From: Sphingobium sp. SCG-1 | GTDB taxonomy: Bacteria > Pseudomonadota > Alphaproteobacteria > Sphingomonadales > Sphingomonadaceae | Reading direction: 5' to 3' | DNA: 64,000 nt | NCBI RefSeq assembly: GCF_002953135.1 | Contig: NZ_CP026373.1 | Span: 124,001 to 188,000 of the forward strand | Shown here: positions 8,477 through 15,288 of the stretch, piece after piece | Layout: every line of letters starts with the position of its first letter | Numbering within the stretch: the first letter of the stretch is position 1 | The notes under the pieces: model-generated | Databases searched by the model: none | Told to the model about the DNA's origin: nothing | The model's input: the letters and a program-made list of their open reading frames with translations, nothing else | Program-made: the position numbers and the translations under genes

Positions 8477-8761
8477 CTAAGGACTTTCCCCCATCTTGCG
8501 GAGCCAGTCGTTAAACGCGTCGCCCATTGCGTCCTGTAGGCTCATGCCGTTCTTGCGAGCGGTCATGTGCATGGCGAACGACATTTCGGGGCTGAAATAG
8601 CCCGTCATGCCCATCTTGCCCTGACGGCTCGGCGCGGTCGGGCTGCTGGTTGTGCTGGTGCTGTTGGCTGCCGCCGGAATGGTCGCCGCCTTGCCTGGCG
8701 CTTCGGGTGTTGGTGCGGGTTCGCGGTCTCGAAGCGCGAGCAGTGATCCTTTGCGGCTCAT
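8477..8761 (-). CDS. small partition partner protein (ParB-like position)
   Basis: 94 aa. A disordered Ser/Thr/Ala/Pro-rich N-terminal half is followed by a short helical domain (YFSPEMSFAMHMTARKNGMSLQDAMGDAFNDWLRKMG) resembling ribbon-helix-helix DNA-binding adaptors. The start overlaps the parA stop by 4 bp (ATGA), so the two are translated together. Small DNA-binding adaptors encoded directly after a short Walker ATPase are typical of type Ib partition systems. The assignment is from position and fold impression, not a recognised family name. Confidence 0.65.
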   Translation of the reverse strand: MSRKGSLLALRDREPAPTPEAPGKAATIPAAANSTSTTSSPTAPSRQGKMGMTGYFSPEMSFAMHMTARKNGMSLQDAMGDAFNDWLRKMGESP

Positions 8762-9411
8762 GCGGCGTTCCTCCGTTTCTTAGATGCTTGCATGTTTACA
8801 TGCTGACATGCCCACTTGGAAAGTTCACGCACTTCCTCAGCGGCTTTGCCATTGGGTTCGATCTCCATGGCGGTCTTGCCCTCAGCGGCTGCGTGACGAA
8901 ACGCGGCTCGGTCGGCAATGATATAGGGGCAGGTTTCAAGGCCGTAGCCCTGCACTACCTGGGCGGCTTCATCATACATGCGCGGGGCGGTTGGGCTGCC
9001 GGCGGTGAAGATCACAAAGGCGGGCTTGCCGCGCATCTTCACCAGGCTGGCCGTTGTTTGCACGGCAGCAAGATCGAAGGCGCTCGGTCGGCATGGGATT
9101 AGAACCAAGTCGGCGGTTTCAACGGCGGCACTGGCGGCGCTGTCGGCATGGGGCGGGGTATCGATCACGATAAAGTCCGCGCCCTGGGCTGTAGCCTGCT
9201 CGATCTTGGCGGCAAGGCGAGGGGGCGCGCTGTCGATCACCACGGGCGGGGCATCTTTTCGCCACGCTGCCCATTGACTGGCCGTCGCCTGCGGATCGAG
9301 GTCAATCACTAGGGCGGTATGGCCCACATCCTCTGCGGCGGCTGCCAGGTGAAGGGCGAGGGTGGTTTTCCCTGCGCCACCCTTCTGGCTGATTATAGCG
9401 ATTGTTGGCAT
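8758..9411 (-). CDS. parA: ParA-family partition ATPase
   Basis: 217 aa, the short type Ib form without an N-terminal DNA-binding domain. The deviant Walker A motif is KGGAGKTTLALHLAA (residues 10-24), with Walker B-type DFIVIDTPPHAD and the LVLIPCRPSAFDL segment. It uses ATP-dependent DNA binding to segregate plasmid copies, with the small partner encoded directly downstream. Upstream lies a cluster of catgttcacatg half-sites, the likely autoregulatory operator. The 3' end of the gene itself contains degenerate copies of the same repeat. Confidence 0.92.
   Translation of the reverse strand: MPTIAIISQKGGAGKTTLALHLAAAAEDVGHTALVIDLDPQATASQWAAWRKDAPPVVIDSAPPRLAAKIEQATAQGADFIVIDTPPHADSAASAAVETADLVLIPCRPSAFDLAAVQTTASLVKMRGKPAFVIFTAGSPTAPRMYDEAAQVVQGYGLETCPYIIADRAAFRHAAAEGKTAMEIEPNGKAAEEVRELSKWACQHVNMQASKKRRNAA
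8786..8810 (-). repeat. degenerate partition-like repeats inside the 3' end of parA
   Basis: On the + strand tgcatgttta, catgctgaca and catg occur in tandem within the last codons of parA. They resemble the half-sites of the 19-mer at 7873. Confidence 0.4.
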
Positions 9412-9424
9412 GTGGCCCCCCCTT

Positions 9425-9448
9425 CATGTTCACATGTTTGCATGTGAC
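9425..9448 (-). promoter_or_regulatory. parA: parA upstream operator/centromere-like repeats
   Basis: Overlapping half-sites catgttcacatg (9425-9436) and atgtttgcatgtga (9434-9447) lie 13 bp upstream of the parA start codon. They use the same halves as the 19-mer repeats around the operon, which suggests binding by the small partner protein for autoregulation, partition or both. Confidence 0.55.
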
Positions 9449-9485
9449 CATAAAGCTCTAATTCGCCAGAATAGTAAAGAGGACG

Positions 9486-10034
9486 CTACCGCGCGACGAG
9501 CCGCGATATGGTTGCCTGGCTGACATCAAACGGCGCGGCGACGGTGCGCTGCCTGTCACCGGCAGCCAGCCTATCCAACGCCTCTGCCTGCTGATGTGGG
9601 GTGAGGGCCGTCTTACGTCCAAATTTTACGCCACGCGCTCTAGCCTGGATACGACCTGCGGCTGTGCGCTCGGTGATCCGCTCTCGCTCCCAGCTCGCCG
9701 CGATCCCCAGTACCGCGATTATCACCTCGGCAAATTGCGATGTCGTATCCACCATCGGCTCGGCCAGCGAACGGAAGCCAGCCCCGGCCTCCTTCACCGC
9801 ATGGAGGATCTTCAATAGATCGCGGGTATTGCGGGCAAGGCGGTCGGTCGCCGTCACCATCAGAACGTCGCCATCGTCCAGCGCGCCGATCGCGCGCTTA
9901 AGCTGGGGCCGCTCGACCGTCGCGCCGCTGATCTTCTCGCGGTAGATTTTCACGCACCCGGCAGCGGTAAGCTGGGCGAGCTGTTGGGCCAAGTCCTGGC
10001 CGGTGGTTGAGACGCGCGCATAGCCGTAGATCAT
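9486..10034 (-). CDS. serine resolvase/invertase, complete
   Basis: 182 aa. The N-terminal catalytic domain carries IYGYARVSTTGQDL with nucleophile Ser9; the DRLARNTRDLLKIL and GIAASWERERITERTAAGRIQA motifs of the resolvase/invertase family follow, and a C-terminal helix-turn-helix ends in DVSQATISRLVAR. It probably resolves plasmid multimers or belonged to a lost Tn3 transposon, since no transposase is adjacent. A candidate res site lies just upstream. Confidence 0.92.
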   Translation of the reverse strand: MIYGYARVSTTGQDLAQQLAQLTAAGCVKIYREKISGATVERPQLKRAIGALDDGDVLMVTATDRLARNTRDLLKILHAVKEAGAGFRSLAEPMVDTTSQFAEVIIAVLGIAASWERERITERTAAGRIQARARGVKFGRKTALTPHQQAEALDRLAAGDRQRTVAAPFDVSQATISRLVAR

Positions 10035-10045
10035 GGCCGGAATCG

Positions 10046-10123
10046 TGCATCAGATTTTTGCATCAGGAAAGGGACTGGTTTTCTTAGGGTTTCGATCTGA
10101 TGCAAAACTTGTGATTTCTGCAT
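10046..10123. other. candidate res site of the resolvase
   Basis: Upstream of the resolvase start, tgcatcag occurs twice (10046 and 10059). The 11-mer ttttgcatcag (10056-10066) is the exact inverse of ctgatgcaaaa (10097-10107), and a further gatttctgcat follows. Repeated, partly inverted half-sites next to the gene are typical of resolution sites and its own operator. Confidence 0.5.
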
Positions 10124-10215
10124 TGGACGCCGCGACATTTGGAGACCGGATTAATCAATTTTATACCGGGAAGCTCTATGGTGAGCTCTGTAGCTAATTA
10201 ATTTAGCGCCGGGCG

Positions 10216-10707
10216 ATGATCATGAATATGAAATTGGCGTTTAATCACGACGACGTTCGTACCAAAGCTACCCGTCTCAAGGGCCTGCTTGGCCAGGACG
10301 TTCGGCCTGACGTCCAGCAACTTGCGTCCGCGCGTTGGGCTTTCGCCAGCGCCCTGATGCAGCTTCTCGCGACAAAAGAACGTTACATCTACACAAAATT
10401 GGAGCTAGATGAACGACCTGAGGTCAATCGGTATTTTGATAGATCGAAAAAAGATTTGCGGCGCCGGTTCGACGCATACATCGATCATATGCAAAAATGG
10501 CCGTCCTCTGATACAATAAACTGGTCAAGTTACCGCAAATCAGCAATTGATGTCGTCGATCTATTCCTGGTGAGATTAACATTAGAAGAGACGGAATTAT
10601 TTAAATTTATCGAGAAAATGGAAATTGATGTCAGTCATCCTTGCATGGCAATTTCTAATTGGACCCGATACGCCTTCCAGATGAAGGACAACATTGCTGT
10701 CATGTAG
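10216..10707 (+). CDS. hypothetical alpha-helical protein
   Basis: 163 aa, not recognised with certainty. The sequence reads as four amphipathic helices (RWAFASALMQLLATKERYIYTKL, RRRFDAYIDHMQKW, DVVDLFLVRLTLEETELFKFIEKM), vaguely like a hemerythrin-type bundle, but the His/Glu metal ligands of that family are not evident. Its AT-richer sequence differs from neighbours. It lies between the resolvase/res region and a toxin-antitoxin remnant on the plasmid backbone. Confidence 0.6.
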   Translation: MIMNMKLAFNHDDVRTKATRLKGLLGQDVRPDVQQLASARWAFASALMQLLATKERYIYTKLELDERPEVNRYFDRSKKDLRRRFDAYIDHMQKWPSSDTINWSSYRKSAIDVVDLFLVRLTLEETELFKFIEKMEIDVSHPCMAISNWTRYAFQMKDNIAVM

Positions 10708-10750
10708 TTGAACATACATCCATTCCGTTTGCTTCCCGCTCTCGGCTTGT

Positions 10751-10870
10751 CTAACGTACAACCCTGATGCGCTCACCGAACATCTTTTCATGAGCCGGCT
10801 CAATAATGGCGCTTGGTCGAACCGTCGCCCTGGTCGAGTTGATCGCTATCCACTCCCACGCCCCATCATT
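10751..10870 (-). pseudogene. C-terminal remnant related to the 11461-11958 gene
   Basis: The frame ends in EWIAINSTRATVRPSAIIEPAHEKMFGERIRVVR. This parallels the end of the protein at 11461-11958 (REWIADQLDQGRVFEPG..VVEPIHEEMFPRRIR). Only the C-terminal part remains, so it looks like a decayed partial duplication. Confidence 0.45.
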
Positions 10871-10971
10871 TCCTGCTCCTGCTCTGCCATGACGGGATTG
10901 TCCCGGTGAAGATTCTAGGCGATCGTCTGAACGACAATACAAATGGGTATAAGGCATGGAGGAAGGAATAG

Positions 10972-11256
10972 GTGATGGAAGTCCAGACTTTCGATAGCGT
11001 CCTTGACGCACTGGCCGACACCCCGGCAGAGGCCGCAAACATGAAGGCGCGCTCCGAACTGCTATCGGCCCTGAAAAGCCGTATCCGCACCTGGGACATG
11101 CGGCAGGGAGCAGCAGCGGCCCGCCCTGGCATCACGCGCTCTCGGCTCAACGAGCTGCTGCGTGGAAAGCTCGGCAAATTCTCCCTCGATGCGCTGGTGA
11201 ACCTTGCTACGGCATCCGGTCTGACACTGGAAATCAGGATCGCGGGAGCGGCCTGA
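10972..11256 (+). CDS. XRE-type antitoxin (HigA-2/HTH_37-like), apparently orphan
   Basis: 94 aa (93 if started at the next ATG) with a late-placed helix-turn-helix: SRIRTWDMRQGAAAARPGITRSRLNELLRGKLGKFSLDALVNLATASGLTLEIRIA. This layout, with a short N-terminal acidic part and a C-terminal LEIRIA strand, is that of antitoxins paired with RelE/HigB-like phage-derived toxins. No toxin gene of normal length precedes it; the 260 bp upstream carry only debris. It may be a solitary regulator or a relic. The ribosome-binding site gaaggaa is good. Confidence 0.7.
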   Translation: MMEVQTFDSVLDALADTPAEAANMKARSELLSALKSRIRTWDMRQGAAAARPGITRSRLNELLRGKLGKFSLDALVNLATASGLTLEIRIAGAA

Positions 11257-11460
11257 TGGTGCCGATCGACGTGGACGCTGCGCACCCGGGTGCGGGCGAT
11301 TGACTATCTGCGCGGCACGCCGGACGAGGTGGCGCTATGGCGCGAGGACATGGCTGAATCCGCGAAAACCTCGCCATTGAAGACATAATCCTCTCGGCCG
11401 ACGAGGATGCCATGTTCGCGATAATGCCGTCGATCATCCTCACACTCTACGAGCCGAGAA

Positions 11461-11958
11461 CTACCGCTCCCGCTCTGACTGCGGTGCCCTGATGCGCCTC
11501 GGAAACATCTCTTCATGGATCGGCTCCACCACCGCCGCTACGCCCTTCTCACTGCTCCGCACTTTACCCGGCTCGAACACCCGGCCCTGGTCGAGCTGAT
11601 CCGCGATCCACTCCCGTACCCGCGCATTCTCGCGCGCTACGCCTTCAGAATCGCCCTTATGCAACTTGCTGGCAATCGCCTGGGCCACCACATAATTTCC
11701 CTGCGCCGAGCGTAGCTCCGGGTCGGCCGCCGCTTCCTTGTCGGTGGCCTGCCTGAACCTGTCGCCCAAGGCCAGTGCGCGACCGACGCCGACACCCGAA
11801 GCGCCGGCACTGCCGGCGACAAGCTGGGCTAGCGTCTCGCCCATGGCGTCCACCTTGCACTGAATCGCCTCGACCTGGCCTGCCAGATTCTCCACCGCCG
11901 CCAGCACTGCCCGCTGGGTCGCCAGCAGCGCCATCACCGGATCGTCGCTGTCATCCAT
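11461..11958 (-). CDS. hypothetical coiled-coil plasmid protein
   Basis: 165 aa, not a family I can name. The N-terminal half is a predicted coiled coil (LLATQRAVLAAVENLAGQVEAIQCKVDAMGETLAQLV) and the C-terminal half is charged and helical (NYVVAQAIASKLHKGDSEGVARENARVREWIADQL). It ends 14 bp before the brnA stop on the same strand, so it is probably the last gene of the brnT-brnA unit. A degenerate copy of its tail lies at 10751-10870, suggesting recurrent linkage in this plasmid family. Confidence 0.65.
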   Translation of the reverse strand: MDDSDDPVMALLATQRAVLAAVENLAGQVEAIQCKVDAMGETLAQLVAGSAGASGVGVGRALALGDRFRQATDKEAAADPELRSAQGNYVVAQAIASKLHKGDSEGVARENARVREWIADQLDQGRVFEPGKVRSSEKGVAAVVEPIHEEMFPRRIRAPQSERER

Positions 11959-11972
11959 GATGTTCGATCGCC

Positions 11973-12227
11973 TTAACGGTGCAGCGCCTGCTCCAGAGCT
12001 TGGCGAATGAACCGCTGATACGGCATGCCCTTGCTGGCCGCTGTCGCCTTGACCTGTTCCAGCAATTGCGCGGGCAGCCGCATATTGACCCGCGCGTCCT
12101 TGCTGCCGAACTCAAACCGCGTGGGCGTGAGCGCAGAAAGATCATAGCCGGTAAGATCGGCCGAATCCACGAAATCCTCGGCTTCCTCATCGCTGGACAA
12201 CAGCGGAAGGGGTTTATCCTTGCTCAT
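11973..12227 (-). CDS. brnA: BrnA-type CopG/RHH antitoxin
   Basis: 84 aa from the ATG at 12227. An acidic N-terminus (LLSSDEEAEDFVDSADLTGYDLSAL) is followed by a ribbon-helix-helix (DARVNMRLPAQLLEQVKATAASKGMPYQRFIRQALEQAL). It overlaps the upstream brnT gene by 14 bp, the usual toxin-first order of BrnTA. The antitoxin neutralises BrnT and represses the operon. Confidence 0.85.
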   Translation of the reverse strand: MSKDKPLPLLSSDEEAEDFVDSADLTGYDLSALTPTRFEFGSKDARVNMRLPAQLLEQVKATAASKGMPYQRFIRQALEQALHR

Positions 12228-12510
12228 AGTGCTGCACCTCCTTGGCGTGCATGTAACGGGCGCTGATCGGGCGGATGTATCTGGCCCCGTTCCGCTCGCG
12301 CCAGGTAAAGGCCAGAAACACATGTCGTCCGCTGCTGGCGCGGCCGATCGCCAGAAAGCGCGTCTCCACCGTAGAATGCGCGGCATCTGGCCCTATGGAC
12401 GGCGTACCGGCGAACACGCTTTCGATTTCCGCCAACGTGACACCATGCTTCTGGCATTTGGCCTGGTTGCCTTCGTCCCAATCGAAGCCAGCGACAGTTT
12501 TGCTATCCAT
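12214..12510 (-). CDS. brnT: BrnT-type ribonuclease toxin
   Basis: 98 aa with the BrnT signatures FDWDEGNQAKCQKHGVTLAEIESVF, RFLAIGRASSGRHVFLAFTWRERNG and IRPISARYMHAKEVQHYE. BrnT is a RelE-fold ribonuclease that inhibits translation. It is paired with the antitoxin encoded immediately downstream and acts as a plasmid maintenance module. Confidence 0.9.
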   Translation of the reverse strand: MDSKTVAGFDWDEGNQAKCQKHGVTLAEIESVFAGTPSIGPDAAHSTVETRFLAIGRASSGRHVFLAFTWRERNGARYIRPISARYMHAKEVQHYEQG

Positions 12511-12555
12511 GATGAAGAATGGCGTCTGTATGTACGTTTGTCAACCCTGACGCCA

Positions 12556-12759
12556 TTACCGTTCGCGGCCCCTGTCCCGTTCCTTCGAGCGATCCCGCTT
12601 CCGATCGCGCTCGGCCTGGTCGTGATCCGACCCGCCGCCCTTACTCCCCATGCGCGATGCAATGCGATCGGCGGCGCTCCCCGGCTCCGGGGGGGTCCTT
12701 ATCCCGCTTTACGCGCTGCGCCGTCGCCTCCGCGATCCTCGGCCTGGCTACCCCATGCC
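12556..12759 (-). pseudogene. charged C-terminal tail of an unidentified protein, frameshifted
   Basis: The minus strand reads IAEATAQRVKRDKDPP, then changes frame in a run of seven G (12689-12695), and continues EPGSAADRIASRMGSKGGG and DHDQAERDRKRDRSKERDRG to a stop at 12556. The tail resembles the highly charged ends of mobilisation proteins, but this is only an impression. The 5' side is cut by the Tn3-type terminal repeat starting at 12760. Confidence 0.45.
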
Positions 12760-12797
12760 GGGGGCGGGTGAGAGGATGTTCGGAAACGTACGCTAAG
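12760..12797 (+). repeat. 38-bp Tn3-family terminal inverted repeat (remnant)
   Basis: It begins gggggcgggtg and ends with the family-typical tacgctaag, immediately past the 3' end of the transposase remnant. It marks the outer end of an old Tn3-family transposon whose other end was lost. Confidence 0.65.
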
Positions 12798-13076
12798 CGT
12801 CGCGGCCGGTCTGGTGAAGACGGAGCGGCCTGAACCGTTCGCGGGGTTTGTCCATCTCGCTCCACAGATAGTCGCCGGTGAGGCCGATGTGCTCCCAGCC
12901 CAGCGGGGCTACATGGGCGAGTAGTTCGTCCGGCACCTCGACACCGCTGGCGCGCAGATGCTGAACGGCGCGGCCGAGATAGACGGTGTTCCACAGCGTG
13001 ACGGCAGCCGAGCTGGCAAAGGTCAGGGCAACCCTCCCGAAGCGCAAGCCCATATAGATTTGGTTCCAGGATGAGG
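12793..13076 (-). pseudogene. Tn3-family transposase, C-terminal remnant
   Basis: The frame reads NQIYMGLRFGRVALTFASSA, WNTVYLGRAVQHLRASGVEV and VAPLGWEHIGLTGDYLW. These are the last about 90 residues of a Tn3 transposase, including the conserved PLGWEHIxLTGDY near the C-terminus. The rest is replaced by the IS66 element that starts at 13077. Confidence 0.85.
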
Positions 13077-13111
13077 GTAAGCATCTGCGGAAGGCCGCGG
13101 GATGAAGGTTT

Positions 13112-14752
13112 TCAAGCAGCGAGCGCGGTTCCCGACTTCGACCAGTTCCATGGCAGGAGGTCATCGAGGCGGTTGGCGGGATGGTCTGCGATGCGTGCGA
13201 GGATATCGGCGAGCCATGCCTGCGGATCGACATTGTTGAGCTTTGCGGTGCCGATCAGGCTGTACATGATGGCGGCACGCTGGCCGCCGCGATCCGAACC
13301 GCAAAACAGCCACGACTTGCGGCCCAGACACACGCCGCGCAGGGCGCGCTCGGCAGCGTTGTTGGTGATGCAGACCCGCCCATCACCGAGGAAGCGGGTG
13401 AAGACATCCCAGCGGCGGAGCATGTAGTTGATGGCCTTGGCAAGGTCATGGTTGCGGGAGAGTTTGTCCCTTTGCTCGGTTAGCCAGGCGTGGAGATCGT
13501 CCATCAGCGTAGCCCTATGCTGTTGGCGGGCGGCGAGACGCTGGTCGGCGCTCTTGCCATTGATCGCCCGCTCGATGTCGAACAGAGCATCGAGCCGCTG
13601 CACCGCTTCGAGCGCTATCGGGTAGATCTGGCCGGTCCGCTCGCCCCGGCTCTTCTTGCGTGCCGCGCCCTCGACATCCGCCAGTTCGAAGAATTTACGA
13701 CGCGCGTGGGCGAAGCAGCCAGCTTCGAGAACCGGTCTGGGCTGGCGACCGGCGAGATATAGCTCGCCATAGCCGCTATAGGCGTCGGCCTGCAGGATGC
13801 CGGACCATGTCGCGAGATGTGCCTGGGGGTGTTCGCCCCGCCGGTCGCGCGAATAATGGAACAGCGCGGCAGGCGGCGCCGGCCCACCGAATGGGGCGTC
13901 GTCCCGGACGTAAACCCACAATCGGCCGGTATCGGTCTTGCCCTTGGCGAGTACCGGCACGGTGGTATCGTCGCCGTGCAATCGCTCGGCCGCCAGAAGG
14001 TGGGCCTCGATCCGCCGGTACAGCGGCATGAGCGCTGCTGACGCCGCGCCGACCTGATCGGCCAGCGTCGACAGGCTCAAGGGCACGCCTTCGCGGGCGA
14101 AACGCTCGGCCTGGCGGTTGAGGGGCTGGTGCTGTCCATACTTCTCGAACAGCAGCATCGCGAGGAAGCTGGGACCGGCCCAGCCGCGCGGCACGACATG
14201 GAACGGTGCCGGCGGCTGTGTGATCTGCTCGCAATCCCGGCACGAGAACTTCTCGCGCACGGTCTGGACGACCTTCCACTGGCGCGGGATCACCTCCAGC
14301 GTCTCGGTGACGTCCTCGCCGAGCTTTGATAGCCGGGTGCCGCCGCAGGCCGGGCACGAGCAGGGCGCGGGAAGAACGACGCGCTCACGCGGCAGATGCT
14401 CGGGAAACGGCTTGCGTGCCGGACGCTTGCGCTCGAATGCGGCGACGCTGGTCGCCTTGGTCGCAATCTCGGCGGCGAGTTCGTCTTCGCTGGCGGCCGC
14501 TTCCAGCTCTTCGAGCTGCAACTCAAGCTGGTCGAGAATCCGCCGGGTCCGCTCGGCGTGCGGCCCGAACCGTTCGCGCTGCAACTTCGCGATCTGGAGT
14601 TTGAGATGCGCAATCAGGGCTTGGTCATCCGAAGCCCTGGCCCTTGCGCCAGCCAGTTCCGCCTCGGCCTGATCGGCCCGTGCGGTCACGGCCGCGAGCG
14701 CCGCCTTGAGGGCTTCGATATCGTCCGGAATGCGCGAAATGGTAGCTTCCAT
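13112..14752 (-). CDS. tnpC: IS66-family transposase TnpC
   Basis: 546 aa from the ATG at 14752 (MEATISRIPDDIEALK). It has the N-terminal leucine-zipper-like coiled coil, a zinc-finger segment (CSCPACGGTRLSKLGED), and the DDE catalytic core (LHGDDTTVPVL, QADAYSGYGELY, NNAAERALRGVCLGRKSWLFCGSDRGG). The C-terminal segment is LNNVDPQAWLADILARI. It is apparently intact, but without the TnpA and complete TnpB helpers it is probably not mobile alone. Confidence 0.95.
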   Translation of the reverse strand: MEATISRIPDDIEALKAALAAVTARADQAEAELAGARARASDDQALIAHLKLQIAKLQRERFGPHAERTRRILDQLELQLEELEAAASEDELAAEIATKATSVAAFERKRPARKPFPEHLPRERVVLPAPCSCPACGGTRLSKLGEDVTETLEVIPRQWKVVQTVREKFSCRDCEQITQPPAPFHVVPRGWAGPSFLAMLLFEKYGQHQPLNRQAERFAREGVPLSLSTLADQVGAASAALMPLYRRIEAHLLAAERLHGDDTTVPVLAKGKTDTGRLWVYVRDDAPFGGPAPPAALFHYSRDRRGEHPQAHLATWSGILQADAYSGYGELYLAGRQPRPVLEAGCFAHARRKFFELADVEGAARKKSRGERTGQIYPIALEAVQRLDALFDIERAINGKSADQRLAARQQHRATLMDDLHAWLTEQRDKLSRNHDLAKAINYMLRRWDVFTRFLGDGRVCITNNAAERALRGVCLGRKSWLFCGSDRGGQRAAIMYSLIGTAKLNNVDPQAWLADILARIADHPANRLDDLLPWNWSKSGTALAA

Positions 14753-14823
14753 GGCCACGATGGAATCATAGAAAACCGCTATCATGAAGCGAAAAATGCA
14801 GCTCCGGCGAAGAAAATCCTCGC

Positions 14824-15117
14824 CTATCCGGCGCTCGCCGGACGCCAGCTGACTTGAGGGTTACGCCAGTCGATCCCCTCCAGCATGTAGCCCAATTGTG
14901 CTGGCGTGAGGGCGATCGCACCACCATCGGTCGACGGCCAGCTGAACCGCCCGCGCTCCAGCCGCTTGGCGTAAAGCGACATGCCGATCCCGTCGTGCCA
15001 GATGATCTTGATCAGTCCGCCGGCACGCCCGCGAAAAACGTAAAGATCGCCCGCATGCGGATCCCGCTTCAGATGTTGCTGCACCAGCAATGCCAGCCCC
15101 TGCATCCCCTTGCGCTT
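14824..15117 (-). pseudogene. tnpB: IS66 TnpB helper protein, 5'-truncated
   Basis: The frame KGMQGLALLVQQHLKRDPHAGDLYVFRGR, LIKIIWHDGIGMSLYAKRLERGRF matches IS66 Orf2 from the position of the conserved MRKG motif onward. The normal first 20-25 residues are absent, and the sequence upstream is the palindrome at 15115-15136. An internal ATG at 15105 could still give a 93-residue protein. Confidence 0.8.
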
Positions 15118-15136
15118 ATGTGGAGCACCACATAAG
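15115..15136. repeat. palindrome at the IS66/RIT junction
   Basis: cttatgtgg (15115-15123), loop agca, then ccacataag (15128-15136): perfect 9-bp arms sitting exactly where the IS66 helper gene is cut. It is a candidate recombination site or end of the RIT element. Confidence 0.5.
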
Positions 15137-15139
15137 AGG

Positions 15140-15255
15140 AACTATGCGCCGACCATGATTATGCAGAGTCGGCGAGTTCTCGGCCAAGATTCGGCTACCT
15201 TTCTCGTCGGTTAGGTCCGGCTAGGTCGTCACCGATCACCGCATAACTATGATCC
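15140..15255. repeat. repeated recombinase-binding-like motifs before ritA
   Basis: aactatgcgccgacc (15140-15154) and attatgcagagtcggcg (about 15157-15173) are direct repeats. The reverse complement of caccgatcaccgcataact (about 15229-15248) is a third related copy. Direct and inverted subterminal repeats are expected at ends of tyrosine-recombinase trio elements. Similarity was judged by eye. Confidence 0.4.
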
Positions 15256-15288
15256 CTTGTGATGTCGAACATGACAAGGAGAGTAAAA

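Larger units (their letters stand above)
13077..15117 (-). mobile_element. IS66-family element, truncated at its tnpB end
   Basis: The end at 13077 reads gtaagcatctgcgg, the classic IS66 terminus. The element carries tnpC (13112-14752) and most of tnpB (14824-15117). The first about 25 codons of tnpB, all of tnpA and the other terminus are missing, cut at about 15117 where a palindrome and the RIT element begin. The target duplication can therefore not be checked. It interrupted the Tn3 transposase. Confidence 0.85.

Noticed and set aside
12519..12833. Plus-strand frame near the Tn3 end
   Set aside because: Arg/Pro-rich shadow with no features; the minus-strand tail explains the composition.
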